Below the pieces are notes generated by a model, which saw nothing but the letters and a program-made list of their open reading frames with translations, searched no databases and had not been told where the DNA came from. A DNA stretch of 43,431 nt from Psychrobacillus psychrodurans (GTDB lineage: Bacteria; Bacillota; Bacilli; Bacillales_A; Planococcaceae), in NCBI GenBank assembly GCA_900114885.1, contig FOUN01000021.1, forward strand, positions 1 through 43,431, read 5' to 3'. Below, piece by piece: positions 7,964-17,519 of this stretch. Positions within the stretch are counted from its first letter, which is position 1. Every line of letters starts with the position of its first letter. The position numbers and the translations under genes were made by a program.

Positions 7964-8644
7964 TTATAGAACTTCTATTTGATATACGCAATTGCTACAG
8001 TGATTTTGTTTGCTTTCTAGCTGAACAAATTCATTATTTGGAAACAAAGCATCAAACTGTCCTTTTAAAAATGATTCATGGATACTACAAATAATGTGTG
8101 GATGATTAGACAGTTGTCCTTTATAGGGACAATTATAAATAGAAAATGTAATAATTTGTTTATCATCTTTATTCGTGATATTTGGAATATAGCCAACAGA
8201 GAGAGCGGCGGCAGATAGTAGCTCTATTTTCTGATCGAAGCTCTGCTCAGCTAATAATGACTGTTGGATAGAATTGTGCCCAGAAGTATAGCTGATATTT
8301 TTGGCTTTTTCAAGCGCTTCAATACCCATAGTTTCTACTAACTCTAATAACCACTCTAACAGTAAATGATTTTCCTGTTTAGGAAAACTCAAGTATATTG
8401 GTTGATCTGCAAGTGAATATATACGTGCAGGGCGACCGCCTTTTTTGTTATTAAGTAACTCAGAAGTAATTAACTTAGATTCATTAAGTTTGGTTAAATG
8501 GAGTCGAGCAACATTTGGATGGATGCCGAATTGATCTGCAATTTGTTGCACATTTACTGATTGGACTTGTTTAACAATATATTGATAAATCGAATACCTA
8601 GTTTCGTCTGCTAATGCATTTGTTAGCTTTAAAGTATTTGACAT
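7964..8644 (-). CDS. winged-helix regulator with C-terminal four-Cys domain
   Basis: 226 residues. The N-terminus (about 8-65) is an ArsR/DeoR-like winged HTH (ALADETRYSIYQYIV...VQQIADQFGIHPNVARLHLTKL). The RPARIYSL beta-wing follows. The C-terminal part (about 95-226) has four cysteines: C172, C186, C216 and C219 (the last two as CSNC), a layout like SufR-type regulators that bind an iron-sulfur cluster or metal. Ligand and targets are unknown. It sits divergently upstream of comGA with about 175 bases between, so regulation of comG or itself is possible. RBS AGAAGGTAA supports the ATG at 8644. Confidence 0.8.
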   Translation of the reverse strand: MSNTLKLTNALADETRYSIYQYIVKQVQSVNVQQIADQFGIHPNVARLHLTKLNESKLITSELLNNKKGGRPARIYSLADQPIYLSFPKQENHLLLEWLLELVETMGIEALEKAKNISYTSGHNSIQQSLLAEQSFDQKIELLSAAALSVGYIPNITNKDDKQIITFSIYNCPYKGQLSNHPHIICSIHESFLKGQFDALFPNNEFVQLESKQNHCSNCVYQIEVL

Positions 8645-8738
8645 ACAATTACCTTCTTTCTGATATTAGTTACTATTATAATCAAGAACGATAGATTAAC
8701 AAAATAATTATAATATAACAGAAAATTTAAAAAACTAC

Positions 8739-8767
8739 TTCCATTTCTCAATGAAACCAAGTATAAT
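8739..8767 (+). promoter_or_regulatory. possible comG promoter
   Basis: TATAAT at 8762-8767 lies 17 bases after the weak hexamer TTCCAT (8739-8744). A poor -35 is expected for a ComK-activated promoter. A/T-rich patches upstream (AAAAT...ATATAA, GAAAATTTAAAAAAC at about 8700-8735) could hold ComK AT-boxes, but no clean AAAA-N5-TTTT pair was seen. Confidence 0.35.
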
Positions 8768-8819
8768 ACTTAGTACAAGCTGTTTGCGGTCGCAACTTGT
8801 ATCTGGGGAAAGGAAAATT

Positions 8820-9836
8820 ATGCAACAAGTAGAAAATATGATTGAACAAAAGTGTTTTCGCTTACTTAGTAAAGCCCATAAATTCGGTGCAACAGACTTA
8901 CACATGATTCCTAATGAAGAAAACTACATTTATTACTTTAAAAAAAATTCTCAGATGTTTGAAGCAGGCAAGCTCCCTTTGAATTTAGGTGAGCGTATCA
9001 TTTCATTCTTCAAGTTTTTATCCTCTCTTGATATCAGCGAAAAAAGAAAACCACAAAGTGGTTCCTTTCAACAAGTATTCAATTCTCATAAATTCTCATT
9101 TCGTGTCTCTACGCTTCCTTCCATTTTTAGAAAGGAAAGTATGGTAATTCGCCTCCAACTGCATGACAACGCTAAAATTATTCATTCCCTCTCCCTATTT
9201 AGAGATGCAACTGAAAAAATTGTTAATCTTGCGAATAATCGCCAAGGATTGATTTTATTCGTTGGCCCCACTGGCTCAGGAAAGTCCACAACTATGTATT
9301 CACTTACCAAATATTGTGCAGAAAATTTAAATCGACATGTAATTTCGTTAGAAGACCCAGTCGAGAATAGTCAGTCTCACTTACTTCAAATACAAGTAAA
9401 TGAACGTTCCGGAGTGACCTATTCTGCAGGATTAAAGGCTATATTACGCCATTCACCAGATGTAATTATGATAGGGGAGATTCGAGATGAGTCCACTGCA
9501 AAAGCAGCTATACAAGCAGCGCTCACTGGTCATCTTGTCGTTTCAACCATCCATGCAAAAGACGGCGTAGGATCTATATATCGTCTATTAGATTTAGGTG
9601 TCACTACAGAGGAGTTAAAGCAAACGATTATCGGTATCGTTACTCAAAGACTAGTCGTAGCTTCAGCCGAGATAGACTCTGAATTATCTGCAGTGTTTGA
9701 AATTCTTTCGGATGATTTGTTAGAGGAAGCATTTCACTCTATGTTAATAGGTAAAACTTACCGTATTCCATATCCTCTTTCTTTATCCTATCAAATTGAG
9801 AGAGGTGTAAAAGAAGGTGTTATTGAAAAAGGTTAA
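8820..9836 (+). CDS. comGA: ComGA, competence pseudopilus assembly ATPase
   Basis: 338 residues. This is a secretion ATPase of the GspE/PilB family that powers assembly of the competence pseudopilus at the inner face of the membrane. Visible motifs: Walker A GPTGSGKST (149-157), Asp box ISLEDPVE (175-182), Walker B VIMIGEIRDE (214-223) and His box TGHLVVSTIHA (235-245). It lacks the N1 domain and Cys4 zinc site of longer PilB proteins, as ComGA does. The ATG at 8820 follows GGGGAAAGG and starts at the family's usual N-terminus; an upstream in-frame ATG at 8751 has no good RBS. First gene of the comG operon; it overlaps comGB. Confidence 0.95.
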   Translation: MQQVENMIEQKCFRLLSKAHKFGATDLHMIPNEENYIYYFKKNSQMFEAGKLPLNLGERIISFFKFLSSLDISEKRKPQSGSFQQVFNSHKFSFRVSTLPSIFRKESMVIRLQLHDNAKIIHSLSLFRDATEKIVNLANNRQGLILFVGPTGSGKSTTMYSLTKYCAENLNRHVISLEDPVENSQSHLLQIQVNERSGVTYSAGLKAILRHSPDVIMIGEIRDESTAKAAIQAALTGHLVVSTIHAKDGVGSIYRLLDLGVTTEELKQTIIGIVTQRLVVASAEIDSELSAVFEILSDDLLEEAFHSMLIGKTYRIPYPLSLSYQIERGVKEGVIEKG

Positions 9837-10881
9837 AAGTTATTTGGAAAGGAAGCAGCAAACTATCCCGCCAAATATGCATTCCTCTTTTTTGAGTAGG
9901 CTTAGTGATCTTTTAAAAGAAGGTTACACATTTCACGAATCAGTGACTATGCTACTGCCATTTCATGTGAAAGATTCAGAGACTGTTAGCAAACAAATAA
10001 CGGATGTGCAAAGAAGTGGATTATCCGCAGTTGATGTCTTTAAGTTATTAGGGTTTCCGAGCAGATTATTGTTGCCTTTGAATCTTGCTTCAGTACATGG
10101 CAAATTACAACAAACAATTGCTGTATTAGGGGTGAATACTGCATTTTTTGAAGGCGCGAAAAAACGCTTAAATAACTTATTGTTGTATCCAATATTTTTA
10201 TTTTTGATACTTTTTTTATTGTTTACGATGTTTAGAGTTTATTTCTTACCAAATATGGAATCTTTAATTGGTTCTAGAGTAAATATGTCGTCGGATAATT
10301 CTTTAAGTTGGACAGGTTATCTCTTGCAAATGCCAAATATATTTTTTGTAACGGTGATAATTTGCTCCTGTCTAATTATTTTGTCCAATACGATTGTGAA
10401 ACGGCTGCCCATAGAGAATCAGCTCTTGATTTATTTAAATTTACCAATAGTTAGAAGTTGGTACCGTTTGTTATTGACGAGAGTATTTGCAAGAGAGATG
10501 GGAGTGCTCTTGGAAAGTGGTATGCCATTACAACAATCATTTGAAGCATTGATTGCTCAAAATGAACATAAAGTGCTGCAGTTTATCGGTGATCAGATGA
10601 AAGAGAAGGTTATACATGGTGAATCGTTTTCCAGTGCGGTTCTGCTATTAGGCACGTTTACAAACGAATTATTTCATTTTGTTGTGCACGGTGAGAATAG
10701 TGGTTATTTGGGTAGAGAGCTATCTCTCTACAGTGAGTTTCTCAGTCAAGAAATTGAAAGAAAGCTTTCTCGATATATAAGTATAGTTCAACCAACTTTA
10801 TTTTTAATATTAGCTGTTTTTATCATTGGTGCTTATTTAGCAATATTATTGCCTATTTATAACATGATTAACATTGTGTAA
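9823..10881 (+). CDS. comGB: ComGB, pseudopilus platform membrane protein
   Basis: About 352 residues, GspF/PilC family: polytopic inner-membrane platform for pseudopilus assembly, partner of ComGA. Cytoplasmic helical domain (about 1-115), transmembrane helix about 120-145, one near 170-190, second cytoplasmic domain (about 205-320) with the conserved REMGVLLESGMPLQQSF stretch, and a last helix near the C-terminus (about 322-348). The TTG at 9823 has AAGAAGG five bases upstream; the GTG at 9817 falls inside that site. The gene overlaps comGA by 14 bases, suggesting coupled translation. Confidence 0.92.
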   Translation: MKKVKSYLERKQQTIPPNMHSSFLSRLSDLLKEGYTFHESVTMLLPFHVKDSETVSKQITDVQRSGLSAVDVFKLLGFPSRLLLPLNLASVHGKLQQTIAVLGVNTAFFEGAKKRLNNLLLYPIFLFLILFLLFTMFRVYFLPNMESLIGSRVNMSSDNSLSWTGYLLQMPNIFFVTVIICSCLIILSNTIVKRLPIENQLLIYLNLPIVRSWYRLLLTRVFAREMGVLLESGMPLQQSFEALIAQNEHKVLQFIGDQMKEKVIHGESFSSAVLLLGTFTNELFHFVVHGENSGYLGRELSLYSEFLSQEIERKLSRYISIVQPTLFLILAVFIIGAYLAILLPIYNMINIV

Positions 10882-10891
10882 AGGAGATATT

Positions 10892-11227
10892 ATGAAGAGA
10901 CTACTGAAAAATAACAGAGGTTTTACTCTAGTTGAGATGATGATTGTTTTGCTTATCATATCTGTACTAATTCTCATATCAATTCCTAATGTGACAAAGC
11001 ATTCTGCAAATATTGATGAAAAAAGCTGTCAAGCATTTGTGAAAATGTTGGAAGGTCAAGTTGCTGCATACAAAATTGAACATAAAAAAATCCCTAGTTT
11101 AGCTGAACTTGAAGAAGGTGGTTATTTGCCGGGTATTGACACAACATGTCCGAATGGAGATCCAGTTAGTATTGATGCTTCAACAGGTAAGGTCAATAGT
11201 AATAATAACAAAAATGGAAAGAAATAA
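10892..11227 (+). CDS. comGC: ComGC, major competence pseudopilin
   Basis: 111 residues. Class III-type prepilin leader MKRLLKNNRG then FTLVEMMIVLLIISVLILIS: ComC prepilin peptidase should cut after G10 and methylate F11; E15 is the conserved +5 glutamate. After the hydrophobic helix come two cysteines (about 34 and 77) that in ComGC form a disulfide. It polymerises as the main pseudopilus subunit for DNA uptake. The ATG at 10892 follows AAAGGAG; an upstream GTG-type start is not needed. The C-terminal tail is Asn/Lys-rich. Confidence 0.94.
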   Translation: MKRLLKNNRGFTLVEMMIVLLIISVLILISIPNVTKHSANIDEKSCQAFVKMLEGQVAAYKIEHKKIPSLAELEEGGYLPGIDTTCPNGDPVSIDASTGKVNSNNNKNGKK

Positions 11228-11654
11228 GTTGAACCAGAAGGGGTTCACAATGATTGAGATGTTACTTGTATTATCGATTGTGATTGTAGTATCTTCTTCA
11301 GTTCTTCTATTAACATCTACTAAGATGAAGGAAATGGAGGAAGAAAGATTCTATAGACAACTTCATTTGGATATTCAGCGGCTTCAGGCGATTTCTATTA
11401 CAGATTACAGATATACGCACTTAACATTTCCTGCGAATAGAACTAAATATCAGGGGAAGATCGCTGATAAGCTTTTGTTTGAAAAAGAGTTACCAAAGCA
11501 TATGCGTTTAAGTGTTGATAGCACTTTAAAAGGTATTGCATTTCATCCAGGTGGAAATGTAAATGATTTCGGTAACTTTTTGTTTGAAACAGATAAAGGC
11601 GAGAAGCGAATAACGATTTATATAGGTAGAGGTGTCGTAAATTATGAAAAATAG
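11214..11654 (+). CDS. comGD: ComGD, minor competence pseudopilin
   Basis: About 146 residues. Leader MERNKLNQKG then FTMIEMLLVLSIVIVVSSSV gives the prepilin cut G10/F11 and glutamate E15. A helical segment (KMKEMEEERFYRQLHLDIQRLQ) and a beta-rich globular end follow, typical of ComGD minor pseudopilins. The ATG at 11214 overlaps the comGC stop by 14 bases and has no strong RBS; a TTG at 11229, seven bases after GGAAAG, is an alternative start that would leave a very short leader. Confidence 0.88.
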   Translation: MERNKLNQKGFTMIEMLLVLSIVIVVSSSVLLLTSTKMKEMEEERFYRQLHLDIQRLQAISITDYRYTHLTFPANRTKYQGKIADKLLFEKELPKHMRLSVDSTLKGIAFHPGGNVNDFGNFLFETDKGEKRITIYIGRGVVNYEK

Positions 11655-11952
11655 TAATGGTTTTTCTTGGCCGGAGACAATTTTATCATTAAGTGTCACT
11701 TTTCTAATTGCTACGACAATATTGCCGTTACTAAGTAATATGATGGTTCAATTAGAGGATCAAAAGAGGAGGTATCATACATCATTGGTCTTGTATGAAG
11801 TTGCAAAGACTTATACTTTTGAAAGTATTTCGACTGGTGTGATGTATATAGAAAAGGTTCCATATTCTTATGAAATAGATAACGAAAATATTTGTATAAA
11901 CTACGAAGGGATGCGAGAGGTGCAGCATAAATGTGTACCATTAATAAAATGA
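11644..11952 (+). CDS. comGE: ComGE, minor competence pseudopilin
   Basis: 102 residues. Short leader MKNSNG, then FSWPETILSLSVTFLIATTI: cleavage after G6 with E11 at +5. One hydrophobic helix is followed by a small extracellular domain with two cysteines (about 88 and 96). Position, size and overlap with both neighbours fit ComGE, a priming minor pseudopilin. The start ATG lies inside the 3' end of comGD (11-base overlap). Confidence 0.85.
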   Translation: MKNSNGFSWPETILSLSVTFLIATTILPLLSNMMVQLEDQKRRYHTSLVLYEVAKTYTFESISTGVMYIEKVPYSYEIDNENICINYEGMREVQHKCVPLIK

Positions 11953-12383
11953 AAATCAGTAATCAATTAGGTTACACATTACTAGAGGGGATTCTTCATC
12001 TAGCAGTGTTTATGCTGTTTGCTCAAGTGCTAGTAGCTACTATGTGGTGGTTAACAAACACGGAAGCAAGCGTGACTGATAGTACTGAAATAGAATGGGC
12101 GTTGTTCATACAATATGTAGATTCCTATCTAACCGAAGTGGACTCCATTGAGATAGAGAATTTAAACAACCTTACGATAAGAAACGATAAAACAACTTAT
12201 AAAGTGGGATTATACAAAAATCTGGTCCGGAAACAAAAAAACGGAGATGGTCATGAGCAGATGTTGGTTAATGTTGAGTCCTTATTTGTTACGATGGAGG
12301 ATAAGTTACTCCAGATTAAAGTTAATTTCTTGAATGGTATAGAGAAGGAGCATGCGTTTTATGTTACATTTAGTACAGAATGA
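11931..12383 (+). CDS. comGF: ComGF, minor competence pseudopilin
   Basis: 150 residues. The N-terminus NQLGYTLLEGILHLAVFMLF carries a prepilin-like site (G14/Y15) with E19 at +5 and the hydrophobic helix. The rest is a beta-rich domain (IEIENLNNLTIRNDKTTYKV) as in ComGF. GAGAGGTG nine bases upstream supports the ATG at 11931. It overlaps comGE by 22 bases. It is part of the minor pseudopilin set that primes pseudopilus assembly. Confidence 0.87.
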   Translation: MCTINKMKISNQLGYTLLEGILHLAVFMLFAQVLVATMWWLTNTEASVTDSTEIEWALFIQYVDSYLTEVDSIEIENLNNLTIRNDKTTYKVGLYKNLVRKQKNGDGHEQMLVNVESLFVTMEDKLLQIKVNFLNGIEKEHAFYVTFSTE

Positions 12384-12558
12384 AAGAGGGGTTTTCTTTC
12401 CAGCTGTAGTTATTTTGTTGCTAGTTGTAACTGTCTTCTTACTGACAATTACCGCAGCATATCAATCCAAATATCAAACGTACGATGCCTTGGAGAAGTT
12501 TTATACAAATGCAACAGTTGAAAGGTTAGAGATATTTCATCGACAAAATATGCGATAG
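12361..12558 (+). CDS. comGG: short ComGG-like protein
   Basis: About 65 residues from the ATG at 12361, which has AGAAGGAG 10 bases upstream; the ATG at 12352 is too close to that site. The sequence NERGVFFPAVVILLLVVTVFLL is a prepilin-like segment with a proline near +5, as in ComGG, followed by a short amphipathic part. B. subtilis ComGG is about 124 residues, so roughly the second half is missing. Reading on past the stop gives nothing ComGG-like before aroK, so this is either a natural short form or a truncated gene. Last gene of the comG operon. Confidence 0.7.
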   Translation: MLHLVQNERGVFFPAVVILLLVVTVFLLTITAAYQSKYQTYDALEKFYTNATVERLEIFHRQNMR

Positions 12559-12674
12559 TTGTTACTGAATCCATTTTTTTATAGTTGTAATAAAAAAAGC
12601 CACTCTCTATAATAAAGAATAACTTGTTGGAATTATGGCACCGAGAAAATTGGAGTTTAGTGAGTTGGTGAATC

Positions 12675-13187
12675 ATGTATAAAGTATATTTAGTTGGATT
12701 TATGGGCAGTGGTAAAAGTGCGATTGGTAGGAGATTGAGCTTTTTCTTAAAAATGCCCTATTATGATATGGATAAGGAAATTGTGAGATTACAAAATAGA
12801 ACGATTCCTGAAATTTTTGAGCAAGAGGGAGAAGCTTACTTTCGGAAAGTAGAGACTGACTTCCTAGAAAATTTCCGGAACGAATCGTGCATTATTTCTA
12901 CAGGTGGTGGGGTTGCCATGAACGAAAAAAATATTGAAGTGATGCGAAGAACTGGACTTGTACTTTATTTAGATGCAACTTTTGAAGATATATGGATGAG
13001 AATTAAAAGTGACAAAAACAGACCAATTGTGCAAAATAGTACAAAGGAAGAATTAGAACAATTGTATAAAACGAGGAAATGGTTTTATAAAAAGGCTGCA
13101 CATATAACAATTCGGACAGAACATCGACCATTAAGACAGATTACGGAGTATGCTGGATACCAAGTGAATCGTCTAAAAGGCGAATGA
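12675..13187 (+). CDS. aroK: shikimate kinase
   Basis: 170 residues. It phosphorylates shikimate with ATP in the chorismate pathway (cytosol). Walker A GFMGSGKS (8-15), shikimate contacts D33 and R57 (AYFRKVE), GGG at 77-79, and the lid arginine R116 in NRP are all present. Length fits the family. It directly follows the comG operon as in B. subtilis. There is a 116-base gap after comGG without a clear terminator, so read-through from comG is possible. The ATG at 12675 has only a weak ribosome site (GAGTTGGTG). Confidence 0.93.
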   Translation: MYKVYLVGFMGSGKSAIGRRLSFFLKMPYYDMDKEIVRLQNRTIPEIFEQEGEAYFRKVETDFLENFRNESCIISTGGGVAMNEKNIEVMRRTGLVLYLDATFEDIWMRIKSDKNRPIVQNSTKEELEQLYKTRKWFYKKAAHITIRTEHRPLRQITEYAGYQVNRLKGE

Positions 13188-13240
13188 TTTTATTTGTTTT
13201 TTTTAAAATGTTCGTGTTTTACTAATTTTATTAAAAAGTA

Positions 13241-13269
13241 TTGCTTCTGATTTACTTGAATGTTAGGAT
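13241..13269 (+). promoter_or_regulatory. candidate sigma-A promoter for the gcv operon
   Basis: TTGCTT (13241-13246), 17-base spacer, TAGGAT (13264-13269). It lies about 45 bases upstream of the riboswitch, a suitable place for the leader transcript start. Confidence 0.5.
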
Positions 13270-13309
13270 ATAGACAAAGAGTGAGTTATACAGATATCGC
13301 GAATGATTA

Positions 13310-13484
13310 TACGGGGAGAGAACGCATTAGCTGCGTCGCCGAAGGAGCAAGTAATGAAAATTATGAATCTCTCAGGCAAAAGAACTCGTATAGGACGCAA
13401 CTCTGGAGAGCGCTTTCGTTTATACATACGTGAAGCCACCAAAGAGGAAAGCCATTTTTGGTAAACTTTCAGGTCCCAGGACAG
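13310..13484 (+). promoter_or_regulatory. tandem glycine riboswitch
   Basis: Two consecutive glycine aptamers. The first (about 13312-13392) has GGGGAGAGA, GCGTCGCCGAAGGAGCAA and GAATCTCTCAGGCAAAAGAAC. The second (about 13394-13482) has GACGCAACTCTGGAGAGCG, GCCACCAAAGAGGAAAGCC and AAACTTTCAGGTCCCAGGAC. These are the highly conserved gcvT-motif blocks, in the order and spacing known from B. subtilis gcvT. Glycine binding would prevent the following terminator and switch on the glycine cleavage operon. Confidence 0.97.
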
Positions 13485-13526
13485 AGAACCCTTGTTTTTT
13501 CAAAGGGGTTAATCTGTCCTTTTTTG
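13479..13526 (+). terminator. riboswitch expression-platform terminator
   Basis: GGACAGA...AACCC / GGGGTT...TCTGTCC stem (13479-13519) with six Ts after it. The 5' arm overlaps the end of the second aptamer (CAGGACAGAG), so aptamer folding and terminator formation compete. Expected to be an ON switch with glycine. Confidence 0.9.
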
Positions 13527-13554
13527 TATGGAAATAGTGAAGGAGGAGATTATT

Positions 13555-14658
13555 TTGGCAGAACAGTTGAAACGAACACCTTTATTTGATGTATATGCAA
13601 ATTACGGAGGAAAGACCATTGACTTTGGAGGTTGGGAGCTTCCAGTACAATTCTCAAGTATCAAGGCAGAGCATGAAGCAGTAAGAACGAAAGCTGGTTT
13701 GTTTGATGTTTCTCATATGGGAGAGATAATCCTGACAGGAACAGATAGTGAGGAATATCTTCAAAAACTTATGACGAATAATGTCTCGAAATTAGTAAAT
13801 GGTCAAGCACAATACACAGCCATGTGTTATAAGGATGGCGGTATCGTTGATGATTTATTAATTTACAAAATTGAAGACAATCATTATCTTCTTGTTGTTA
13901 ACGCTGGAAATATCGAAAAAGATTTTAACTGGATGCAGGAAAATATTACTGGAGATGTAACACTAGTAAATAAATCAGAAGATTATGGTTTACTTGCTTT
14001 ACAAGGACCGTTAGCGCAAGTCATTTTACAGAAGCTGACTACCAAAAATTTAGGTGAGATTGGATTTTTCCGTTTTGCAAATAATATCGATGTTGCTGGT
14101 AAAGATGTCATTATCTCTCGAACTGGTTATACAGGGGAAGATGGATTTGAAATATATGCATCTGCAAATGATGTAACAGAGCTGTGGAGCAACATATTAG
14201 AAGCAGGTAAAGAAGAGGGTATTATTCCATGTGGTCTTGGTGCTCGAGATACATTACGTTTTGAAGCTTGTTTACCACTATATGGACAGGAACTAACAAA
14301 AGATATTACTCCTCTTGAAGCTAATATTGGATTTGTCGTAAAACTTAACAAAGACCAAGATTTTAATGGTAAAGCTATCTTGCTTGAACAAAAAGAGAAT
14401 GGTGTACCAAGAAAAAGTATTGGTATCGAAATGATTGATAAAGGAATTCCTCGTACGGGCTATCCGGTATTTGTAGATAATAAGCAAATTGGTCATGTTA
14501 CATCGGGTACACAATCTCCTACTCTTAAGAAAAATATTGGTTTAGCTTTAATTGACACAACATTTGCAGAACTTGGGCAAGAGGTGGAAATTGAGATAAG
14601 AAATAAACGATTAAAAGCAATAACAGTAGCAACTCCGTTTTATAAAAGAGAAAAATAA
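13555..14658 (+). CDS. gcvT: aminomethyltransferase (glycine cleavage T protein)
   Basis: 367 residues. It moves the methylene group from GcvH-bound aminomethyl-lipoate to THF, giving 5,10-methylene-THF and ammonia. Family landmarks: [12 protein letters not shown] near the N-terminus, FDVSHMGEI, the [11 protein letters not shown] block, and [18 protein letters not shown]. The TTG at 13555 is nine bases after AAGGAGGAG and starts just before the conserved KRTPLFD; an upstream ATG at 13528 lies in the terminator's flank and is unlikely. First gene of the riboswitch-controlled gcv operon. Confidence 0.95.
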   Translation: MAEQLKRTPLFDVYANYGGKTIDFGGWELPVQFSSIKAEHEAVRTKAGLFDVSHMGEIILTGTDSEEYLQKLMTNNVSKLVNGQAQYTAMCYKDGGIVDDLLIYKIEDNHYLLVVNAGNIEKDFNWMQENITGDVTLVNKSEDYGLLALQGPLAQVILQKLTTKNLGEIGFFRFANNIDVAGKDVIISRTGYTGEDGFEIYASANDVTELWSNILEAGKEEGIIPCGLGARDTLRFEACLPLYGQELTKDITPLEANIGFVVKLNKDQDFNGKAILLEQKENGVPRKSIGIEMIDKGIPRTGYPVFVDNKQIGHVTSGTQSPTLKKNIGLALIDTTFAELGQEVEIEIRNKRLKAITVATPFYKREK

Positions 14659-14682
14659 GACATAGAAAGAGGTTGTCCATTG

Positions 14683-16029
14683 ATGAAGCATCGTTATTTA
14701 CCAATGACTGAACAAGATCAAAAAGAAATGCTAGATGTAATTGGCATTTCTACGATTGATGAATTGTTTGCAGACATTCCTGAAAAAGTTCGTTTTAAAG
14801 GTGAGTACAATATTAAACCTGCAAAAGCGGAATCAGCTCTACTTAAAGAATTGAGCCAGCTAGCTGCAAAAAATGCTGACAGTAAACAATACGCGTCATT
14901 TTTAGGTGCTGGGGTATATGATCATTTTAAACCGATTATTGTCGATCATGTTATCTCTAGATCTGAATTTTATACAGCTTACACTCCTTATCAACCAGAA
15001 ATTTCACAAGGTGAGCTTCAAGCAATTTTTGAATTTCAAACAATGATATGTGAACTTACGGGAATGGACTTAGCGAATTCATCTATGTATGACGGTGGTA
15101 CGGCATTAGCAGAAGCAGGGAATCTTGCTGCAGGTCATACACGTCGTAAAAAGCTAATTGTTTCTGAGGCTGTTCATCCTGAATATATCGATGTAGTGAA
15201 GGTATATGCACAAGGTCAGAATATTGAAGTAGTAACTGTGCCGATGAAAGACGGGGTAACGGATTTAGTGAAATTAGAAGGGTTAGTAGATGAAGATACT
15301 GCGGCAGTAATGGTCCAATATCCTAATTTCTTTGGACAAATAGAGGATTTAGCGGCAGTGGAACAACTGACACATGCGCAAAATGCGCTATTCGTTGTAT
15401 CCGCTAATCCACTTGCACTTGGTGTGTTGACACCTCCAGGTAAATTTGGAGCAGATATTACAGTAGGAGATGCGCAAGTCTTTGGAATATCTGAAGCATT
15501 TGGTGGGCCACATTGTGGATTCTTTGCGGTAAATTCTAAGCTTATGCGTAAAGTACCAGGTCGTTTGGTTGGTGAAACTACGGATGAAGAGGGCCGTCGT
15601 GGCTATGTGTTAACGTTGCAGGCTCGTGAACAGCATATCCGTCGTGATAAAGCTACTTCGAACATCTGTTCAAATCAGGCATTAAATGCACTTGCTGCTT
15701 CTGTTGCGATGACTGCACTTGGCAAAAAAGGTGTAAAAGAAATGGCAACCCAAAATATCGTAAAAACACATTATGCAAAACAATCCTTTGAAAAAGCAGG
15801 ATTTGAAGTGGTGTATCAAGGAGCTCATTTTAACGAAATCGTTGTAAAAGTAAACGGTTCAGTTGCAGATGCAAATAAAGGACTTCTTGAAAAAGGAATT
15901 ATCGGTGGTTTTGACTTAGGTCGCGTAAATGCTGATCTGAAAAATCATGTATTAATCGCTGTAACAGAACAGCGAACAAAAGAGGAAATAGATGCACTCG
16001 TGCAAGAAATGGGGGCTCTTTATGCATAA
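14683..16029 (+). CDS. gcvPA: glycine dehydrogenase (decarboxylating) subunit 1
   Basis: 448 residues, the usual GcvPA length. It is the N-terminal half of the split P protein that, with GcvPB, decarboxylates glycine and loads the aminomethyl group on lipoyl-GcvH. Recognised by the start [12 protein letters not shown], the FLGAGVYDH and [14 protein letters not shown] blocks, [12 protein letters not shown], and the [12 protein letters not shown] segment. The ATG at 14683 is chosen over the TTG codon immediately before it; GAAAGAGG lies upstream. It overlaps gcvPB by 8 bases. Confidence 0.95.
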   Translation: MKHRYLPMTEQDQKEMLDVIGISTIDELFADIPEKVRFKGEYNIKPAKAESALLKELSQLAAKNADSKQYASFLGAGVYDHFKPIIVDHVISRSEFYTAYTPYQPEISQGELQAIFEFQTMICELTGMDLANSSMYDGGTALAEAGNLAAGHTRRKKLIVSEAVHPEYIDVVKVYAQGQNIEVVTVPMKDGVTDLVKLEGLVDEDTAAVMVQYPNFFGQIEDLAAVEQLTHAQNALFVVSANPLALGVLTPPGKFGADITVGDAQVFGISEAFGGPHCGFFAVNSKLMRKVPGRLVGETTDEEGRRGYVLTLQAREQHIRRDKATSNICSNQALNALAASVAMTALGKKGVKEMATQNIVKTHYAKQSFEKAGFEVVYQGAHFNEIVVKVNGSVADANKGLLEKGIIGGFDLGRVNADLKNHVLIAVTEQRTKEEIDALVQEMGALYA

Positions 16030-17482
16030 GGATAATCAACCACTAATTTTTGAAATAACAAAAGAAGGTCGTGTAGGATATAATCTACCTGAACTAGATG
16101 TGCCTGCAGTAGATTTATCAACTCTATTACCAGAAGGTATGCAACGTGCTGAGGAAGCTGAATTACCAGAAGTATCTGAACTAGATATTATGCGTCACTA
16201 TACAGCTTTATCTAATCGTAACCATGGTGTGGATACAGGATTTTATCCACTTGGATCATGTACGATGAAATATAATCCGAAAATTAATGAATCAGTTGCA
16301 CGTTTCCCTGGCTTTGCTAATATTCATCCATTACAAGATGAAAGCTCTGTTCAAGGTGCAATGGAATTAATGTATGATCTTCAAGAGCATTTAATCGAGA
16401 TAACTGGAATGGATGAAGTGACACTTCAACCTGCTGCAGGTGCACATGGTGAATGGACAGCTTTAATGATGATTAGAGCTTTCCATGAAGCAAATGGGGA
16501 TACACAACGTACAAAAGTAATCGTTCCTGACTCTGCACATGGAACTAATCCTGCTTCAGCTACAGTTGCAGGCTTCGAAACGATTACAGTAAAATCCAAT
16601 GAGGAAGGCTTAGTAGACTTGGAGGATTTACGTCGTGTTGTTGGCCCAGATACTGCTGCGTTGATGCTAACTAATCCAAATACTTTAGGTTTATTTGAAG
16701 AAACTATTCTGGAATTAGCTGAGATTATCCACGGTGTGGGTGGTAAATTGTATTATGACGGTGCAAATTTAAATGCTGTTATGTCAAAAGCACGTCCTGG
16801 AGATATGGGCTTTGACTGTGTTCACTTGAACTTGCATAAAACATTTACAGGTCCACATGGCGGCGGAGGTCCGGGTTCAGGTCCAGTTGGAGTTAAGGCT
16901 GATTTGATACCGTTCTTACCAAGTCCAGTTCTTGTAAAAGAGGAAGACAAATATACATTCGATTATAATCGACCGCAAACAATTGGAAGAGTAAAACCAT
17001 TCTACGGAAACTTTGGTATTAATGTACGTGCATACACGTATATTCGTTCGATGGGGCCAGATGGTCTTAAAGCGGTAACAGAGTATGCTGTATTAAATGC
17101 AAACTACATGATGAGACGTTTAGAGGAACATTTTGATCTACCTTATAATCGTCATTGTAAGCATGAATTTGTACTAAGTGGTCGTCGTCAAAAGAAACTT
17201 GGTGTTCGTACGCTAGATATGGCAAAACGCTTGCTTGACTTTGGTTATCATCCACCTACGATCTACTTCCCATTGAATGTAGAAGAGGGCATGATGATCG
17301 AACCAACAGAAACTGAGTCAAAAGAAACTTTAGATGCTTTCTGTGATGCGATGATTCAAATTGCGAAAGAAGTAGAAGAAAACCCAGAAATCGTTCAAGA
17401 TGCACCGCACACTACGGTGATAAACCGTTTAGATGAAACAAAAGCTGCACGTAAGCCGGTATTACGATATACAAAAGCATAA
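16022..17482 (+). CDS. gcvPB: glycine dehydrogenase (decarboxylating) subunit 2
   Basis: 486 residues, normal for GcvPB. PLP-dependent subunit of the split glycine decarboxylase: the PLP lysine is K273 in [14 protein letters not shown], followed by the glycine-rich loop GGGGPGSGP (280-288). [13 protein letters not shown] and [11 protein letters not shown] blocks are intact. The ATG at 16022 lies inside the gcvPA 3' end with GGGGG upstream, indicating coupled translation and 1:1 subunits. gcvH is not in this window. Last gene of the operon, followed by a terminator. Confidence 0.95.
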   Translation: MHKDNQPLIFEITKEGRVGYNLPELDVPAVDLSTLLPEGMQRAEEAELPEVSELDIMRHYTALSNRNHGVDTGFYPLGSCTMKYNPKINESVARFPGFANIHPLQDESSVQGAMELMYDLQEHLIEITGMDEVTLQPAAGAHGEWTALMMIRAFHEANGDTQRTKVIVPDSAHGTNPASATVAGFETITVKSNEEGLVDLEDLRRVVGPDTAALMLTNPNTLGLFEETILELAEIIHGVGGKLYYDGANLNAVMSKARPGDMGFDCVHLNLHKTFTGPHGGGGPGSGPVGVKADLIPFLPSPVLVKEEDKYTFDYNRPQTIGRVKPFYGNFGINVRAYTYIRSMGPDGLKAVTEYAVLNANYMMRRLEEHFDLPYNRHCKHEFVLSGRRQKKLGVRTLDMAKRLLDFGYHPPTIYFPLNVEEGMMIEPTETESKETLDAFCDAMIQIAKEVEENPEIVQDAPHTTVINRLDETKAARKPVLRYTKA

Positions 17483-17490
17483 TAGCAATC

Positions 17491-17519
17491 GTGCGATTCT
17501 TCCTAGGATCGCACTTTTT
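17491..17519 (+). terminator. intrinsic terminator after gcvPB
   Basis: GTGCGAT / ATCGCAC stem and T-run. Confidence 0.85.

Noticed and set aside
12559-12674. Possible continuation of comGG after its stop
   Set aside because: Reading on in all three frames gives short, interrupted peptides without likeness to the ComGG C-terminal part.
14127-14351. Minus-strand ORF inside gcvT
   Set aside because: Fully inside a conserved enzyme gene, no ribosome site and no family resemblance.
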